Source: Buxus sempervirens (Eukaryota; Streptophyta; Magnoliopsida; Buxales; Buxaceae). From it: DNA of 64,000 bases. Positions 23,201 to 35,652 of the stretch are shown piece after piece (position 1 is the first letter of the stretch; every line of letters starts with the position of its first letter). The stretch spans positions 43,952,890 through 44,016,889 of the forward strand of contig OX387183.1 of NCBI GenBank assembly GCA_947561395.2. The letters are read 5' to 3'. A program made the translations under genes and the position numbers. The notes under the pieces were generated by a model. That model did not search any database. It was given only the letters and a program-made list of their open reading frames with translations, and was not told the DNA's origin.

Positions 23201-23905
23201 TGGTACTGGCACTATGTTTGCAAGCCACTCAGGATACGTAGAGACTGCCAGAAATCCTGCTTGGAATTGCTTGACCACTTCGTCCTCGACCTTCAGAGTC
23301 CATTCAGGTTTTAATCTTCTCAGCTTCTGCTTGATTGGCTTAACCCCTGGTAAAATTGGTAACTTGTGCACCACCATGTCAGTGTCCAACCCCGGCATGT
23401 CCCGATACGACCAAGCAAACACATCCTTGTAATCTGCCAAGAATCGTTACATTTCATTTTGCTGCACATTAGACAAGCATGACCCGATTTTCACAATCTT
23501 TGGGTCCTCTTCGATCCCAAGATTTATGGATATGGTCTCCTCAATATTAGGTTGGACCCCCTTTTCATGACGTTCCAATTGGTATTCAATTTCTTTTGGA
23601 ATGTCTTCTTCTTCGACCTCGGTCTCTTCTTCGATCCCCATGAGGTCAAAGTCGAGCTTGAAGTCGAAGTCATATTCAACCTGGTCCAATTCGATCTGAT
23701 TATATGGTTCATAAGTGGTTTGGACCTTTTTGAAAAAATTAAATTTTCTAGAAAAAATGGAAAAATCTTTTTGGGTTTTTTGTGAGCCTTCTAAACATAA
23801 TTCCCCTGAAGACGAAGGCCCATTAAAACCTTCAGGGAAATGGCAATCTACTATTGGAGTTTTTTTTGGAAGCCGCGTCAGTTTGCCACACAGATGCTGC
23901 TTCAA
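20279..23905 (-). pseudogene. RT - RNase H - second RNase H - integrase (pol) of element A
   Basis: Homologous along its length to the B pol frame. The RT has KDGKVRMCVDYRDLNKA, LPHIDILVDN, FSGYNQI and the catalytic YVDDM. The Ty3-type RNase H begins near 22486 (LYLSVLETSMGCVLGQHD). A second RNase H follows (SSWQMFFDGTANMDGNGIGA), which is diagnostic of the Tat lineage. The integrase has an HHCC region, an IVSDNASN block and NGAVEAANKN. The first catalytic Asp is replaced by Tyr (WGVYVIGMI against WGIDVIGMI in B). Stops occur after NEM near 23444, in SCKE*DHL near 22842, near 21168 and 20886, and at a Trp codon near 20400. Small indels shift the frame around 22685 and 22560. The protein would be nuclear-targeted through integrase, but this copy cannot be made. 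Confidence 0.9.
23860..23867 (-). other. A8 run at the protease-RT frame change (element A)
   Basis: In the sense strand the upstream frame reads TCC AAA AAA AAC TCC. The RT frame continues one base back as CCA AAA AAA ACT CCA. This is a canonical -1 slippery heptamer A AAA AAC, and B has A AAA AAA at the same place. A mutation or an intron would also explain the frame change. Confidence 0.5.
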
Positions 23906-25618
23906 AGGTAAGGGGAGTTTCCTCCCAATTGTTTAATACAAAATTTTTGGGAGCAGGGGAAATAGGGAAAGCCTGCTCCTCAAGCCCCGCGTCCGATGCC
24001 ATCATCACTGGGTGGGTACTGACCTTTTCTGCTACGGGGCCCAATCCAGATATGACCTCATCTGGGATCTTCACTGCGGCCCAGTCAATGAATGGTAGCT
24101 CGTTGTCACTACCAGTTTTATCGCCTTCAGTCATGGCGAAGAATGCACCGACATCTTCAGAAAAGTCTGTCTGCTGCTCCGGCTGTGGCCCAGGCCCGCC
24201 CAAAGTTCCAAGCATAGGAGATGGGTTATAGGGTTGCAAGGTTGGAACAGAAGGCCTTTGATAAGGATTGATGTTGTGGTAAGGAGGTTTGGACTAGTCC
24301 ATAGGATGAGACAGTTGGATTGTATAGGAGGGTTTAGGGAAATTTTCCCTTAAGTGAGGGAGTTTTCCTTTGCTTCATTTTTCTCCTTCTTCATGCTTCA
24401 TCCTCCTCCAGCCTCTGGGCTTGAAGCCCAACCCTACTTTAGGGATCAGTTTCTTGGCCGTGATTGGCTCTACCATTCCCTGCAAATTGATTTCCAGGCC
24501 TTTCCCCGGATGAAAGTGGTATTTCTCCATCACTTTCTTTATCATTTCTTCTGCAGTAGTCCCCTTTTCCTTCTTTTTCTCACACCCCCCAGGTATGAAA
24601 TTTACCGCCTCAAATTGAAACGAGTGAAACGCAATCTTGTCAACAGTTAAGTCCACATTTATTAAGGGTACGTCAGGTGACACAATGGGAGGCACCAAAT
24701 TCTCGGCTAGGACTGTTATCACCCTTTGCCCTCTTATGTATTTCACCCTTTGGTGGAGCGTGGACGGTATTGCCCTAGCCGAGTGTATCCACGGCCTTCC
24801 TAGGAGTAGATTGAAGGCTGCGGGTATATCCATCACCTCAAATGTGATATTGAAGATATTCGGCCCAATTGTGACCAGCAGTTCAATCTCCCCTAGGGAG
24901 TGGGTCTTGGAGCTATCAAAAGCCCTCACTATCCTCCCATTTTATTTGATCTTTGACTGATCCAGACCAAGCTTGGTAAAAGTGATTAACGGGCAGACAT
25001 TTAATGGCGACCCGTTGTCAATTAAAACCCGTGCAATCATGCTGCCCTTACAAAGCACTGTGATGTGCAAAGGGTTAACGTGATAGCACCCACCTGGGCT
25101 GATCTCACCCTTAGAGAAACTTATCACATTATGTGACAAGATTTGACCAACCATTTTGCCAAGCTGGTCTGGATCAATGGTCTAGGATACATGTGCACTC
25201 TGTGGCACCCTTAACAATGCATCCCTGTGCTTTTCGGAATTCAGCAAAAGGCCCAGTATTGAAATCTGGGCCGGGACCTTGTTCAACTGATCCACAAGAT
25301 TAAATTCACTTTTTTTTATGATTTTTATGAGGTCTGCTGCCTCATTTTCTGCACCCTGGGGGTGTCTTCTCCTATTTTGGCCTTTCCTTTCTGTTTTCTT
25401 TTTTCTTCATTTTCTTTTTTCTCTTTCTCTGCTTCTGTCTCCTTCTCTTTCTCTTCGCCCCCAGCACATCTCCCTGACCTCGTCATGAGGTTCACCTCCT
25501 CCTAGTTCTGGTTCCTAACCACTGGAACCGTAGCCGTGATTCCCTCGTTGTAATTCCATGGTACAGCAGCCTCAGAATAGGCTACTTTGGGGATATTAAC
25601 CAATAATGGCTGGAGTTT

Positions 25619-28541
25619 TGTAACGCCCCGAACCCGGGTCAGTGCAAACCGGTACCTAACCCGAACCCGGTTCGCTACTGTAACAACCCAAGTCCAGTTC
25701 AACAACCAAACTCGAGGTGTTACCATGAAGTTGGGGTCAGATACAAACCAAGATTCACAATAATTTTAAAATTTACAAATTAATTACATAAGAGTTATGG
25801 TGGCCAAATAAAAACAATTCTTTATTCAATAGTATCAATTTTGTTTACAATAACATTTATCTAATCAACATGTGGCATTAATACCAATTATAAGTCTACC
25901 CATCAAATTAAAACCCCATCTTCGCGATCTCTCCAAGTAACCTGAAAAATAGGGGAAAACGGAGTGAGATTTACATCTCAGCAAATAGCAGGTGCATGCA
26001 ATTTGAAACAGTCCAATATAAGCAAATAGTCATGAGGTATTCGATTAATCAACGATAAGACGAGAAATCCAAGTTATTCATGGCAATTACAAATAAGGCG
26101 ATGAAACATATGATCATGTATAAATACCAGTCTCTTGATGTTAACGAGGTAAAACCGACAAAGCGATAAAACACGTGCCATTGCAGGACTCACAAAGATG
26201 ATAAGTATTTGAGATGACACTCAACTAAATGCTGTTCCACCGTGCGGCTTAGGGGCAGTGCTACTTAATGATACTCAAGCCCCATGCAGCGCAACTTAGG
26301 CAAGAGCCGTAGTCACCAACTTATTACGCACGAACTCCGCAGAGTTGGACGTACCACCAGCATGCAGCACCAGAATCAATACATGGAGTGTGGTCGCTTA
26401 TCCACATGTACAGGGAATCACCAGCGGCTCACCGGGGTGTCCCTCCAGACATAGGACCCTCCCAGAGCAAACTAACTTGCAAAGGGAAGCACGCTCGCAT
26501 ATAGGAGTAAATCAATCCAAACTAAATACCACTTAGCTAACCAGCCAAAACTATGGATCCATATACAGCTAAGCCCACTGACACAAACCATGATAAAACC
26601 ACATACGGGAGGACACGTAATGTAGGAGGCATACACACTTTTACCCATAAAGGATTACACATCTCTACATAGAGGATTACCCATCTCTGCCGTAAAAGAT
26701 AGTATCAAACTCAACCACAAAAGCCGTATCACCCAACCGTAAAATTAAAGAGGACAATATCATACCACATACCAATCCATACCAAAGTATTCCATTCCTT
26801 GTGAAATCCATGATTCAATCATAACAAATAAAGTCTGAGTTTATGCAATTCCAGTAGCCAATATTCCTATATAAAGCTCAAAATAAAGTAAATCCATTCT
26901 TACTTAGAGTTTTCTTTATTAATCCCTTTTATTAGAATCCAATTTCCTACCTTAGCACCTAAGCTAACTTCTATTTGAATTTTCTGTATTTTATTTTTCC
27001 AGCATGTTCTACAGACCTAGAATGAAGTTTAAAAGATGTTTATAAGCTATAAATTTCAGTAGTATTATTTCTAGTAATATCCATATCCTTTGACTCTTTT
27101 ATAAACAATCCTTTCATTATAACCTTCTATTTATTGCTTAATCTTTCCCAATCAATTTTATAATTTTTATAGCTTAATTAGGTCCTTATAAAGATGCTAA
27201 CATGCTTAACTAATCATAAGAATTATTGGGTATTTATTCGAATTACAAAATCCCCAAAATCTACAAATTTTACTTAGAGCGCCTACCTCTACAAGGCTGG
27301 GCGATCCTAGGCAATCCTAGGCGCTCGTGCAATTTTTAACAGAATTTTCCAGATCTTCCAATTTCGGATTTTCATGCTTTTGCTTTATGTTTTCTTGGTC
27401 TAAATTAATCTACAAACTTTCTGAAACATAACTAGAGCCTTCTAGATTAATCCTTATAAATTAAATACCATCCTAAAATTTATTTAATGGTAAAACCAAG
27501 TTTTCTCCATTATTTCAACAAATCCTTCAAGAACACCAAATACTAAAATATAACAATTTTGATTCCATGTAAATACTGTTTCGACTAATCCATCCAATCC
27601 ATATAAAATCACAGAAAACGAAATCATGCAGTTCCTCACGTTTTTCAAGGGTTACTACTTGCCTTATACGCTAAATCCTTCTTCCATTGCACCTTCTAAT
27701 TCTGGACCAGACTTTTGCTCCCAAACGCACCAACCTAGACTCTTCCCATTCAAATCTCGACCGTTCACATTGTAGCTCCATCAGTCACGAACAAAACCTC
27801 CAAATTTGAAGGCGATCCACCATACGGATTTTCCCCGATCGCGTTTTGATGGTGACTGGTCAGACACCTCCATTAGAGACCTCCTTCCTTTCTCTCCCTC
27901 TTTTCTCTCCATAAGAAACCCACGAAAATTACCTTTTGTCTAACCTTAGTCTCCTATTAATACTAGGCTTTAGATATCCTAAACCAATCCTAATTGGCTA
28001 ATTTAATTTGGGCTAACCCAACCATGGTCTAGTTAATGTCTAATCCTTCTAATTTAATTCCTACTTTTTCTCCACCTTCTATTTTCTACTTAAACAATAC
28101 AAATTAAGTTTCTTATTATCTAAACTCATGAAAATAACCTATTTTCGTGCAAAATATTTAATTAAACATTATTATCACCTAAAACCTTATTTTCTCCAAA
28201 TTAAGACGTGAAATCTCCTAATTACCCTTTTTCCCACTTTTAGGCTTTTATAAATTTCTTTTAATTTCTAACTTGTCAAACTAATTTGTTTTCTTCTATT
28301 TTCTAATTCTAATTATTATTTGATGATCTATTTACTAATTACCCTTTTCTGAAAATTACCAAAATACCCTTTTTATTCTTTTAGGCTAATTTCATTAAAA
28401 TTCTTTCTTTATTTTCAGCTTAGGACTCATGTGAATTAATTATCCTCTAAATCTTCACTTTTTATTTTAACTAGGACTTAATTCATATTTTCTTTTATTT
28501 ATTATTTATTTATTTATTAGGTGAAAATTCGGCGTTTTACA
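25619..28541 (-). mobile_element. Element E: solo LTR, Tekay/Del-like
   Basis: Starts TGTAACGCC and ends GGCGTTTTACA, with AGTTT duplicated outside (25614-25618 and 28542-28546). At 2.9 kb with no PBS, gag or pol it is a solo LTR. The orientation is set by similarity of 25619-25990 (reverse complement) to the 3' end of the LTR at 1-2595. Removing the insert and one AGTTT rejoins the interrupted gag-protease frame (LQPL.VNV), which aligns with LPPLVINV in B. Frames inside it have no recognisable domain. Confidence 0.92.
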
Positions 28542-30671
28542 AGTTTGGACCGGGATGTATGGGCCGGTTTAAGGATAGTGTGGGATGGCTGAACATTTAC
28601 AACCAAGGGCTGGAGCTTGGATTTTGCGGGGACAGAAGAAGTGATGGAAGCAGTGGTGGGGTCAAGGTTGATGACCAGTGGAGCCTTGGATGGCTTGGAT
28701 GGTGAATAAGTGGGTGGACTGAAATTAAAGACCAATGGAGGCCTTGCAGTGTTTATTTGGGCCATGAGGGAGGAGACCAGTTCAAAGAGGAACTGATGTC
28801 CTTAGCGGCATGATTATTTTTCTGGGAAACCATATTGACCTCCTCCTCTTCTTTTTCTTGGAAAAAATGGACCTTGACCGTGGTCCCTACGGGAGTTATG
28901 AGCTAAGATGGGTCAAAGGCCCTCCTTGTGGTGGATATGGCAGTGATAGAGTTGGATGGGCCTGCCCCATTGTGGTAAGGCAGAGCGTTCTGTCCAATAT
29001 CATTCCCGAACGGGGCGGATGCAGCAGTGTTGAACACCAAGGCCTTCTGGTCCAACAGGTCCTGGACCGCATGCTTCAGCATCCAGCAAGTGTCAGTAGA
29101 GTGCCCCGGTGCACCCATGTGATAGTCGCAAGTGATTGCTGGATCAAAATTCCTTCCCTTTGGGGCATTTGGGTTGGGTTCTTTCAGAGTCAAATATTCC
29201 CCCTTCAGCAGGGTTGGCAGCAGTTGGGACAGCGATATCGGGAGAAGAGTAAAAACTCTATTCCTCCTTGTTGCCATCCAGGCCTCCCGCTCCTCCTTAG
29301 TAAAGGCCCTCCTCTGATTTACAGGCACGGAAGGGGAGAAATTGACATTATGCGGGGTCTAGTACAACTGCTAGGCCTGTTGGGCCTGCTGGGGTGCAGA
29401 GATGTTAACATGGAGTGGTTTCTTGGCAGGAGGAGCCTGGACCAGGTTCACTTCTCCTTCCTTTCGGGCCCTTGTCTTTTTGAACCCAGTTCCCTTCTTC
29501 TGTGCCATGGAGGCAGAGGAATCAGACTACCGAGTCAAAGTAGAATAGTCGATAAGCCTTCCTGACCTAATCCCCTCCTCGATCCGGTCTGCCACCTGGA
29601 CCAGGGCTGCAAAATTGGTGGTGATCTGCCCCACCAAATGGTTGTAGAAGGGCTGCCCCAGTGTGCCCATAAATGTTGAGATCATTTCAGGCTCCAGCAT
29701 AGGCGGCCTGACCTGGGAGGCGGCCTCTCTCCACCTCTTGGCGTACTGCCTTACAGACTCCTCTTTCCCTTTGCTCATTCTCATCATGTCATACCGGTCT
29801 GGCACGATCTCTGAGTTAAACTTATACTGGTCTAGAAACGCATCAGCCAGGTCCTTCCATCTCCTGATCCTGTCATGGTCTACCGTGGCAAACCACCTCA
29901 GGGCCGACCCTGTCAGACTCCTCTGAAAGAGTTGGATTAGTATGCCGTCATCTTGGCCAAATTGGCATAGGGCCCCGCAGTATAGCTTCAAGTGGCTCAT
30001 AGGGCAACCTGTGCCGTCAAATTTGTCAAAGTCCGGGCACTTGAATTTGGCCGGTAGACATACATCCGGGTACATGCAGAGCTCATCAAAAGTGGTGCAT
30101 CCATAGCTGTTTCCCCCTTTTACCTCTTTCAGTTCTTCCTGGATTCTCTCTATCCTAAGTAACATTTTCCTTTCAGTTTCTTCCCTGGCTTTTTTCTTCT
30201 CCAGTTCTTTCTCGGATTCTGCTGTATTTTCCATGATCAGAATGGGTTCAGGGACTGGTTCAGAAATGGGCTCAGGCATGGATTGAGCCGGAGGCGAAAT
30301 GTAGGCCTGAGGTGGATGTGCCTGATGGGAAGTCGATGCTTGATTTTGGGCTTGGGCCTGTTGGGCCTGAGCCGCCAGTAAATCCCCCAGCATCTTGGCC
30401 AGACCAGCCACTTGCTCCTGCAGCTGAGCAAAGTCTTGTGCGGGGACAGTAGCTTGTGCTTGGTTCTCTTCAGTGTTCATGGCTCTGGCTTTGGATCTGG
30501 TCACGGGAGCAATGATTGCAAATAAGTGTACCTGGGGTAGGAAAAACCAAAGAAACTTGTCAGCTTCCATTTAATTTGAGACACACCCCTATAAATGTAG
30601 ACAAGTGGGTTAAGTGAACACAAATCTGATTTTTTTTATTTTTATTTTTATTTTTATTTTTTATTTTTTGC

Positions 30672-31190
30672 TTGGAATATTCTGAGGCTTCCAAATGTCC
30701 TAAAAATTTTGACTTTAAGTGGTTCTTGTGACCAAACAAAGGTTTTTGGAATATTCTGAGGCTTCCAAATGTCCTAAAAATGTTTGACTTTGAGTGGTTC
30801 TCGTGACCAAACAAAGCTTTTTGGAATATTCTGAGGCTTCCAAATGTCCTAAAAATTTTGACTTTGAGTGGTTCTCGTGACCAAACAAAGGTTTTTGGAA
30901 TATTCTGAGGCTTCCAAATGTCCTAAAAATGTTTTGACTTTGAGTGGTTCTCGTGACCAAACAAAGGTTTTTGGAATATTCTGAGGCTTCCAAATGTCCT
31001 AAAAATTTTGACTTTGAGTGGTTCTCGTGACCAAACAAAGGTTTTTGGAATATTCTGAGGCTTCCAAATGTCCTAAAAATTTTTGACTTTGATTGATAAA
31101 AATAACCAACCAAAGGTTTCTTGGAATATTCTAGGGCTTCCAAGTGTCCCACAAATGTTTTGATTTCATTGATAAAAATAACCAACCAAA
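30672..31190. repeat. Seven tandem repeats of 74-76 bp in the gag leader of element A
   Basis: Units start TGGAATATTCTGAGGCTTCC near 30673, 30747, 30822, 30896, 30972, 31046 and 31122; the last two are more diverged. They lie about 100 bases upstream of gag on the minus strand. The 156-residue frame across them is a by-product of the repeat period being close to a multiple of three. Confidence 0.93.
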
Positions 31191-31471
31191 GGTTTTTCCT
31201 TTTCTGAATTTTCTAAGTTTTCAAGTTCAAAAGCTTGATTGAAACATGTTTGGATTGAATTGGTATCAAAAAATATGACACCTTAGCTTGCTCTTTGAGT
31301 TTTTAAAATTAGGTTTAATCCTAACAAAATATTTCTTTTTTTTGTTTTTTTATTTTATTTTTTTGAAACATTTTTATATTCTCTTTGGGGTGCCTAAGGA
31401 TTAACCACATTGTTTAGGCATTTTATTCTGGAAATTCAGGCTGAAAAAGCCAGTTTACACATTTTCTGCAT

Positions 31472-31610
31472 GTATCCGGCATTAAGGGCCGGATAAGGAT
31501 ATGTCTTATTGTATCCGGCAATAATGACCGGATACACGCATACACCTTTGTAACCGGCAATTTATACCGGATATGAATAAAAGTCTTCTTAACCGACCTG
31601 AGTTGCCGAT
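31472..31610. repeat. Palindrome array P4 of element A, in the 5' leader
   Basis: Four units starting about 31472, 31511, 31551 and 31590 with the A-type stem (GTATCCGG...CCGGATA), the last two decayed to GTAACCGG...CCGGATA and TAACCGAC...TTGCCGATTA. The period is again 39 bp. No TATA box or coding frame is evident beside it. Confidence 0.85.
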
Positions 31611-32921
31611 TATTATCGAAATGGCCCTTTTTAACTCATTTTTTCACCAGATTAGGTTATTTTCATTCCCACTTGATGTTCACCTTGACTTGGCCTTTAA
31701 AACTTGCCCCAAATTGGGCTTTGACATCATTCTTGCTACAATTCATACATTCATGAGGGTGCTTGTACCCTTCAAAGTTATGCACCCCTTGTTGGACTTG
31801 ATACACTTGGTTGCCTCTTTGATTGGACTTTGCGTAGGATGACCATTAAATTGAGTTGGAAACTCAGCCTATGGGTTACACCAACCTTAGGTTATAAACA
31901 TTTTTGGGAAAAATTTCATCCCAAGCATATGGACACCATGGTTTTTAGTTCACATGAAGATGATAAAATGAATACATGGCTTTACCTTGCCACCTTGTGT
32001 TACCTTCAATATGGTACTATACCTTGGCCTGTGAACATGCAAACGGCCTTCCCACATTTACACCCAATTCCCCAAACGCATTTGTGTACTTTTAGCTGAA
32101 AACGTGTTTTTCCACCTTCAAGCGTATGGTTTTTGGGTTTTGGCTTAATTGGCAACTTAGAACTCAAGTCTAGTGATGCCCGAAATCGAATCACAGATCC
32201 CATTGTCATCACATCATTGACTTAAGCTCTAAGGTGAATGTTTTCACTTTCGCTTTCCGAAGTCACGACCTCGGTGCGCCAAGCTACCCACATTCATGGT
32301 TCAACTTTCTATAGGTAATGGGTAGGCTGTGCAAAGCGTTTAAAGTGCTCAAGTGCATTTAAAATTGAGGTACATTCACAACGTCCCAGTCCCTTGCCAC
32401 TCTTTTTCGTAGCCATGCATACAATTTCAAGCCAAAGCATATACAATCATATTGAAAGCAACCTCCAAGCCAATCAAGATGGTAACCACCCAAACATGCT
32501 TATGACCAAAAATGACACCCAAAACATGTTATTGTACAAACCAATTAAAACATGAAAGGCATGCTTGAAACCCCGAAAGTATTACCCCAAATTTTCAGAT
32601 TTTCATGCTTTTTCTCATGCTCAAAGTGTACCATTTCTACCCAAATTGAGGCCTAAAAATTCAGCACTACTTGACATGATATAAGAGAGGTTTTGATGAT
32701 TGAAACATGCTTGAAAACCCCAAAATATACACTAAATGTCCAGATTTCATGCTCTTCATTTTTTTTTGTACTCAAATGACATTGTTTTATGCTCAAATCC
32801 AAGCCTAAAAAAACAGCACCTATTAACATGGTACAAATAGCCTTTTAGCTAGGGAAAATATGCTTCAAATCCCAAAAATGACCACTGAATTTTCAGATTT
32901 TATTGCTCATTGTTTTCATGC
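31611..32921. other. Remaining 5' leader of element A
   Basis: About 1.3 kb without a supportable gene on either strand. Long AT-rich leaders between PBS and gag are usual in Ogre-like elements. Confidence 0.55.
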
Positions 32922-33393
32922 CCCAATTTTTACGTCGATCCCCGTGTGTTGACGGAGGGATGATCATCCCGGTGATTTTTCCCGTGTCTCACAACTGGCG
33001 ACTCCGCTGGGGATTTGTGGATTTAAGCCATTTTGGTGTTTTGTTCATGCTTTTCGTTACTTTTGAATGCTTGCTTTTTTGATTACTTTATTTGTGCATA
33101 TTGATACATTCAAATCAGATTGGGATGCTTTGGAATTTCTATGGATGAAGGCATGGGCATGTTGCTTGATTTTTGGGAAACCCATGTTGTGATATGACTT
33201 GGCTATGTTATAATATATGTTGTTTTGGGGTTTCAATGCCAGGAGTTGAAAAAAAAAAGACATATTTGAAATCTAGAAATGTTGTGTTAATTTTGGGTAT
33301 TCAAACATGTTTCCCATGAATAATGCTTTTTCGTGCTTAATGTTTGTTTTATGCCATGCTTTTTGATTTAGGCGTATGAAATGACGTGATCAA
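32922..33393 (+). other. Inverted 472-bp segment carrying LTR end, PBS and start of leader
   Basis: All of element A reads on the minus strand except this piece. It reads on the plus strand: last 72 bases of the LTR (to CTCACA at 32993), two bases, PBS TGGCGACTCCGCTGGGGA (32996-33013), then leader. At the right junction the minus-strand LTR stops exactly where the inverted piece would continue it (AGTCGCC at 33394, equivalent to 4461). Turning the piece round restores an LTR of about 2331 bp against 2343 bp for the other copy. The PBS fits the tRNA-Arg-type PBS I recall for Ogre/Tat elements. Confidence 0.85.
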
Positions 33394-35652
33394 AGTCGCC
33401 ACCATTCAGAATTTTGAGGTGAGAATGGACACCAAAAGATTCAAAAATAAGCAAAAAGGGCTAAAAGGCCAATTCTAGGGTAAAAATAACCCTACTTGAA
33501 AATCAAATTCAGAGATGGGTAAGGGGATTAGATTATGAACGGGGGAAGGTGTTATGCACCCCCATTCACCCACACAAGGTGGTTGCCAAGTGTTTGTTCA
33601 TGCAAAAAATGAGAAAGCTTGCTAAAATCATTGAAAACATTGGAAAAGGACAACTGTATGATATCTTCACATGAAGATCCAAATGGATTCCAGATCCTCT
33701 CTTATGTCAATATCATCTCTGGAAGATCACAAAAAGATGAAAATCAAAGCAAAAGTTGCTCAAAACCAAGTTGAGGCAAATCCGGAGAATTTGGTAAAAA
33801 GTAATGCCATTTGTTTTGAAATCATTCAAATACAATTTTAAATTGAACCAAACCAAATTCATTTGAAAGATTATGGTAAATAAGAGACTCATGCAAAATT
33901 TCAAGTAAATCCGGTTGAAATCCTAGGAGTTATGCTCCTTTAAAGTTGCTGCTGGGGAAAATCAAAAGTGATAAGCATGCAAGTTTAGAAAATCACCTAG
34001 AAAAATCCACTCCATAAAACTCCACGAAATTTGGTGTGATTGAAGTCTGTATGGCCAAATTTCAGAAAAAACTAGCCTCATACAAAAATTCATTCTGATG
34101 TGCCTTGGGTGGTCTCCCGAACAGGCCCCGAAGATCACAGATTTACCCAGAAAAGTACTGATGAGCAGTTCTGAGTAAATCTGTTACCAATAATACAAAT
34201 GGAGTCAAAAAATTATGAAACCAACTGGATTTGAAAATAGACTCATAAAGGAGTGCCCAGAAACAAAAATCACTCAGATCAGATTTAAAACGAACACATG
34301 GCGCTCCGTCGAAGTGACAAGTTCCGTATTTAAACCTGAACTGTCCAATCAACTTCGACAGAGAGGTGTCAAATATCCGCTTGATAGAAATTTATGAAAT
34401 TTGGTAGGCATAAACTAGACAGCCTCACTTTTCCCATGGTTCTGGAATTACTCCAAAATTCATCCGGACGATAAAGTTATGAGTGTCCAAAGTAGGGGTA
34501 CAGTTGCTGTCAAGTTAAGCCTTTTTTGAACAAAACCAACTCAAAACTGTGATAAAGTGTGTGTGATTCGTGCAAGATGAATCCAAATCTTTTAAAAACC
34601 TTTTAAAAACATTCCAGAATTGATTGAGGCCATTTATTTCAGATTTATCACAATAAATGTAATAAACCCAAAATATGAGCCTATCCCGCCAAAACGGGTG
34701 TAATGTATGTGTAAGTGAAAATCATTCAAGAACAATATAACAACATAGCATGCATTCTCATTCATTTAAAATAGGGTTCTAAAAGCAACCTAGGGTTCCG
34801 TTCCATTATCGTTTCCCTTAGTTCTCTCTTCCCGTTAAACACGGTTCTTCAAGATAATCTTGGGGTACTTTGAATATGAAATGGACTTCAAAGATTCAAA
34901 AGGCTTTATTCTAAATAGGTTCTAGTACTAGGGTCAATCCCCAGTCTCGTTTCTCCTAGATCCCGCCTTCACATTTTACGGCTAGGGGGAGTCTTGAGAT
35001 ATTTTGAGCCGGGGAAGGATTTTCATACACACAAAAAGGCCTTATTCTACAGAAAGGTAGAAGAAGAGATCTAGATCTAGAAATGTAAAAACAGAAAATA
35101 AAAGAAAAGTTTGAGGCTTACCTGGGTTCTGGAAGCAATCCCGCAGCGGTTTCCCTCTTCTCTCGGAGCTCTTCTTGGCAGAGATTTTTGACAAGAATTG
35201 TTTGCAAGAGAGTTCATGGCCATTTGCTTAAGGAGGAGCCTCCTATTTATAGGCAAAGGCTAGGGTTAGGGTTGGTGAGAATGGTAGACACAACATAATG
35301 TCTATAGCCCACCAACCTTAACCCTAAGGCTATTTCCGAGATTTCCCCTCATTTAATGAGGGATATGATGGTAAAAGTGAAAAGCTCTCGGAAAACCCTA
35401 ATTTTGAGCAAAACTTGTGTATCCGGCATATCAGGCCGGATACACAAGTACCTTAATGTATCCGGGATATGATGCCGGATACACTGAGGTCTACTTGTAT
35501 CCGGTATGTTCCATCGGATACAAAGAAGGACACTTGTATCCTGCCTGAGTTGCCGGATACAAGGAAAAAACTCATTTTCTCAAATTCTGTGCTGGTCTTC
35601 AAGGAGATAATGATTTTTGATCATTTTGATAGTTCAATTTGGGGTGTCTACA
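33394..35652 (-). mobile_element. Element A 5' LTR (lacking its last 72 bases, which are inverted)
   Basis: Nearly identical to 4461-6729, with scattered substitutions and a short deletion near the outer end. The TATA box lies near 35243-35252 and the splice donor near 35120. The outer end TGTAGACACCCC abuts the GATGG duplication. Confidence 0.93.
35419..35560. repeat. Palindrome array P1 of element A (5' LTR), four units
   Basis: Same four-unit, 39-bp-period array as in the 3' LTR, with a few base differences (for example GTATCCTG for GTATCCGG in the last unit). Confidence 0.9.

Larger units (their letters stand above)
23832..30570 (-). pseudogene. gag - protease region of element A, interrupted by solo LTR E
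   Basis: The gag part (29527-30570) is open from an N-terminus with VTRSKARAMNTEENQ, through a Gln/Ala-rich segment and a coiled-coil-prone KELEKKKAREETERK stretch, to the Retrotrans_gag core (GSALRWFATV, FLDQYKFNSEIV, SVRQYAKRWREAASQVRP). The zinc-knuckle-like CDYHMGAPGHSTDTC lies near 29120. The protease (24942-25154 and 24375-24929) has VLIDNGSPLNVCP and LLGRPWIHSARAIP. A TAG at the end of the gag core (29527-29529), the 2.9-kb solo LTR and several further stops break the frame. The Met at 30570 is the furthest upstream; one at 30480 is an alternative. Confidence 0.85.
4387..35652 (-). mobile_element. Element A: complete Tat/Ogre-like Ty3/gypsy retrotransposon with nested insertions
   Basis: Two long LTRs in the same orientation (4387-6729 and 33394-35652) bound the element. 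Both outer ends have the TG...CA form, and GATGG occurs immediately outside each (4382-4386 and 35653-35657). On the minus strand the order is 5' LTR, PBS, leader with tandem repeats, gag, protease, RT, RNase H, second RNase H, integrase, two plus-strand (antisense) genes, a purine-rich tract and the 3' LTR. The second RNase H, the tRNA-Arg-type PBS, the great size and the extra genes after integrase point to the Tat/Ogre lineage. Without the nested solo LTRs and their duplications the element is about 22.5 kb, within the known Ogre range. In the first roughly 330 bases compared by eye the two LTRs differ at about eight positions, so the insertion is moderately young, but all its frames are now broken. 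Confidence 0.92.

Noticed and set aside
20247-23936. Many plus-strand frames of 60-150 residues over pol of A, with similar ones over pol of B
   Set aside because: Shadows of the minus-strand pol frame; no independent evidence.
25619-28541. Element E as a complete autonomous or TRIM element
   Set aside because: No internal terminal repeat pair, PBS or PPT was found; the ends and duplication fit a single long LTR.
28810-29565. 251-residue plus-strand frame
   Set aside because: It is the mirror of the gag region of element A; no domain is found and it lacks support in B.
30715-31185. 156-residue minus-strand frame with repeated LGHLEASEYSK words
   Set aside because: It arises from the 75-bp tandem repeats; its frame is not joined to gag and the units vary in length, so it is a repeat artefact.
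30672-31190. Possible CRISPR-like array
   Set aside because: Units are contiguous tandem repeats without unique spacers, in a plant retrotransposon leader.
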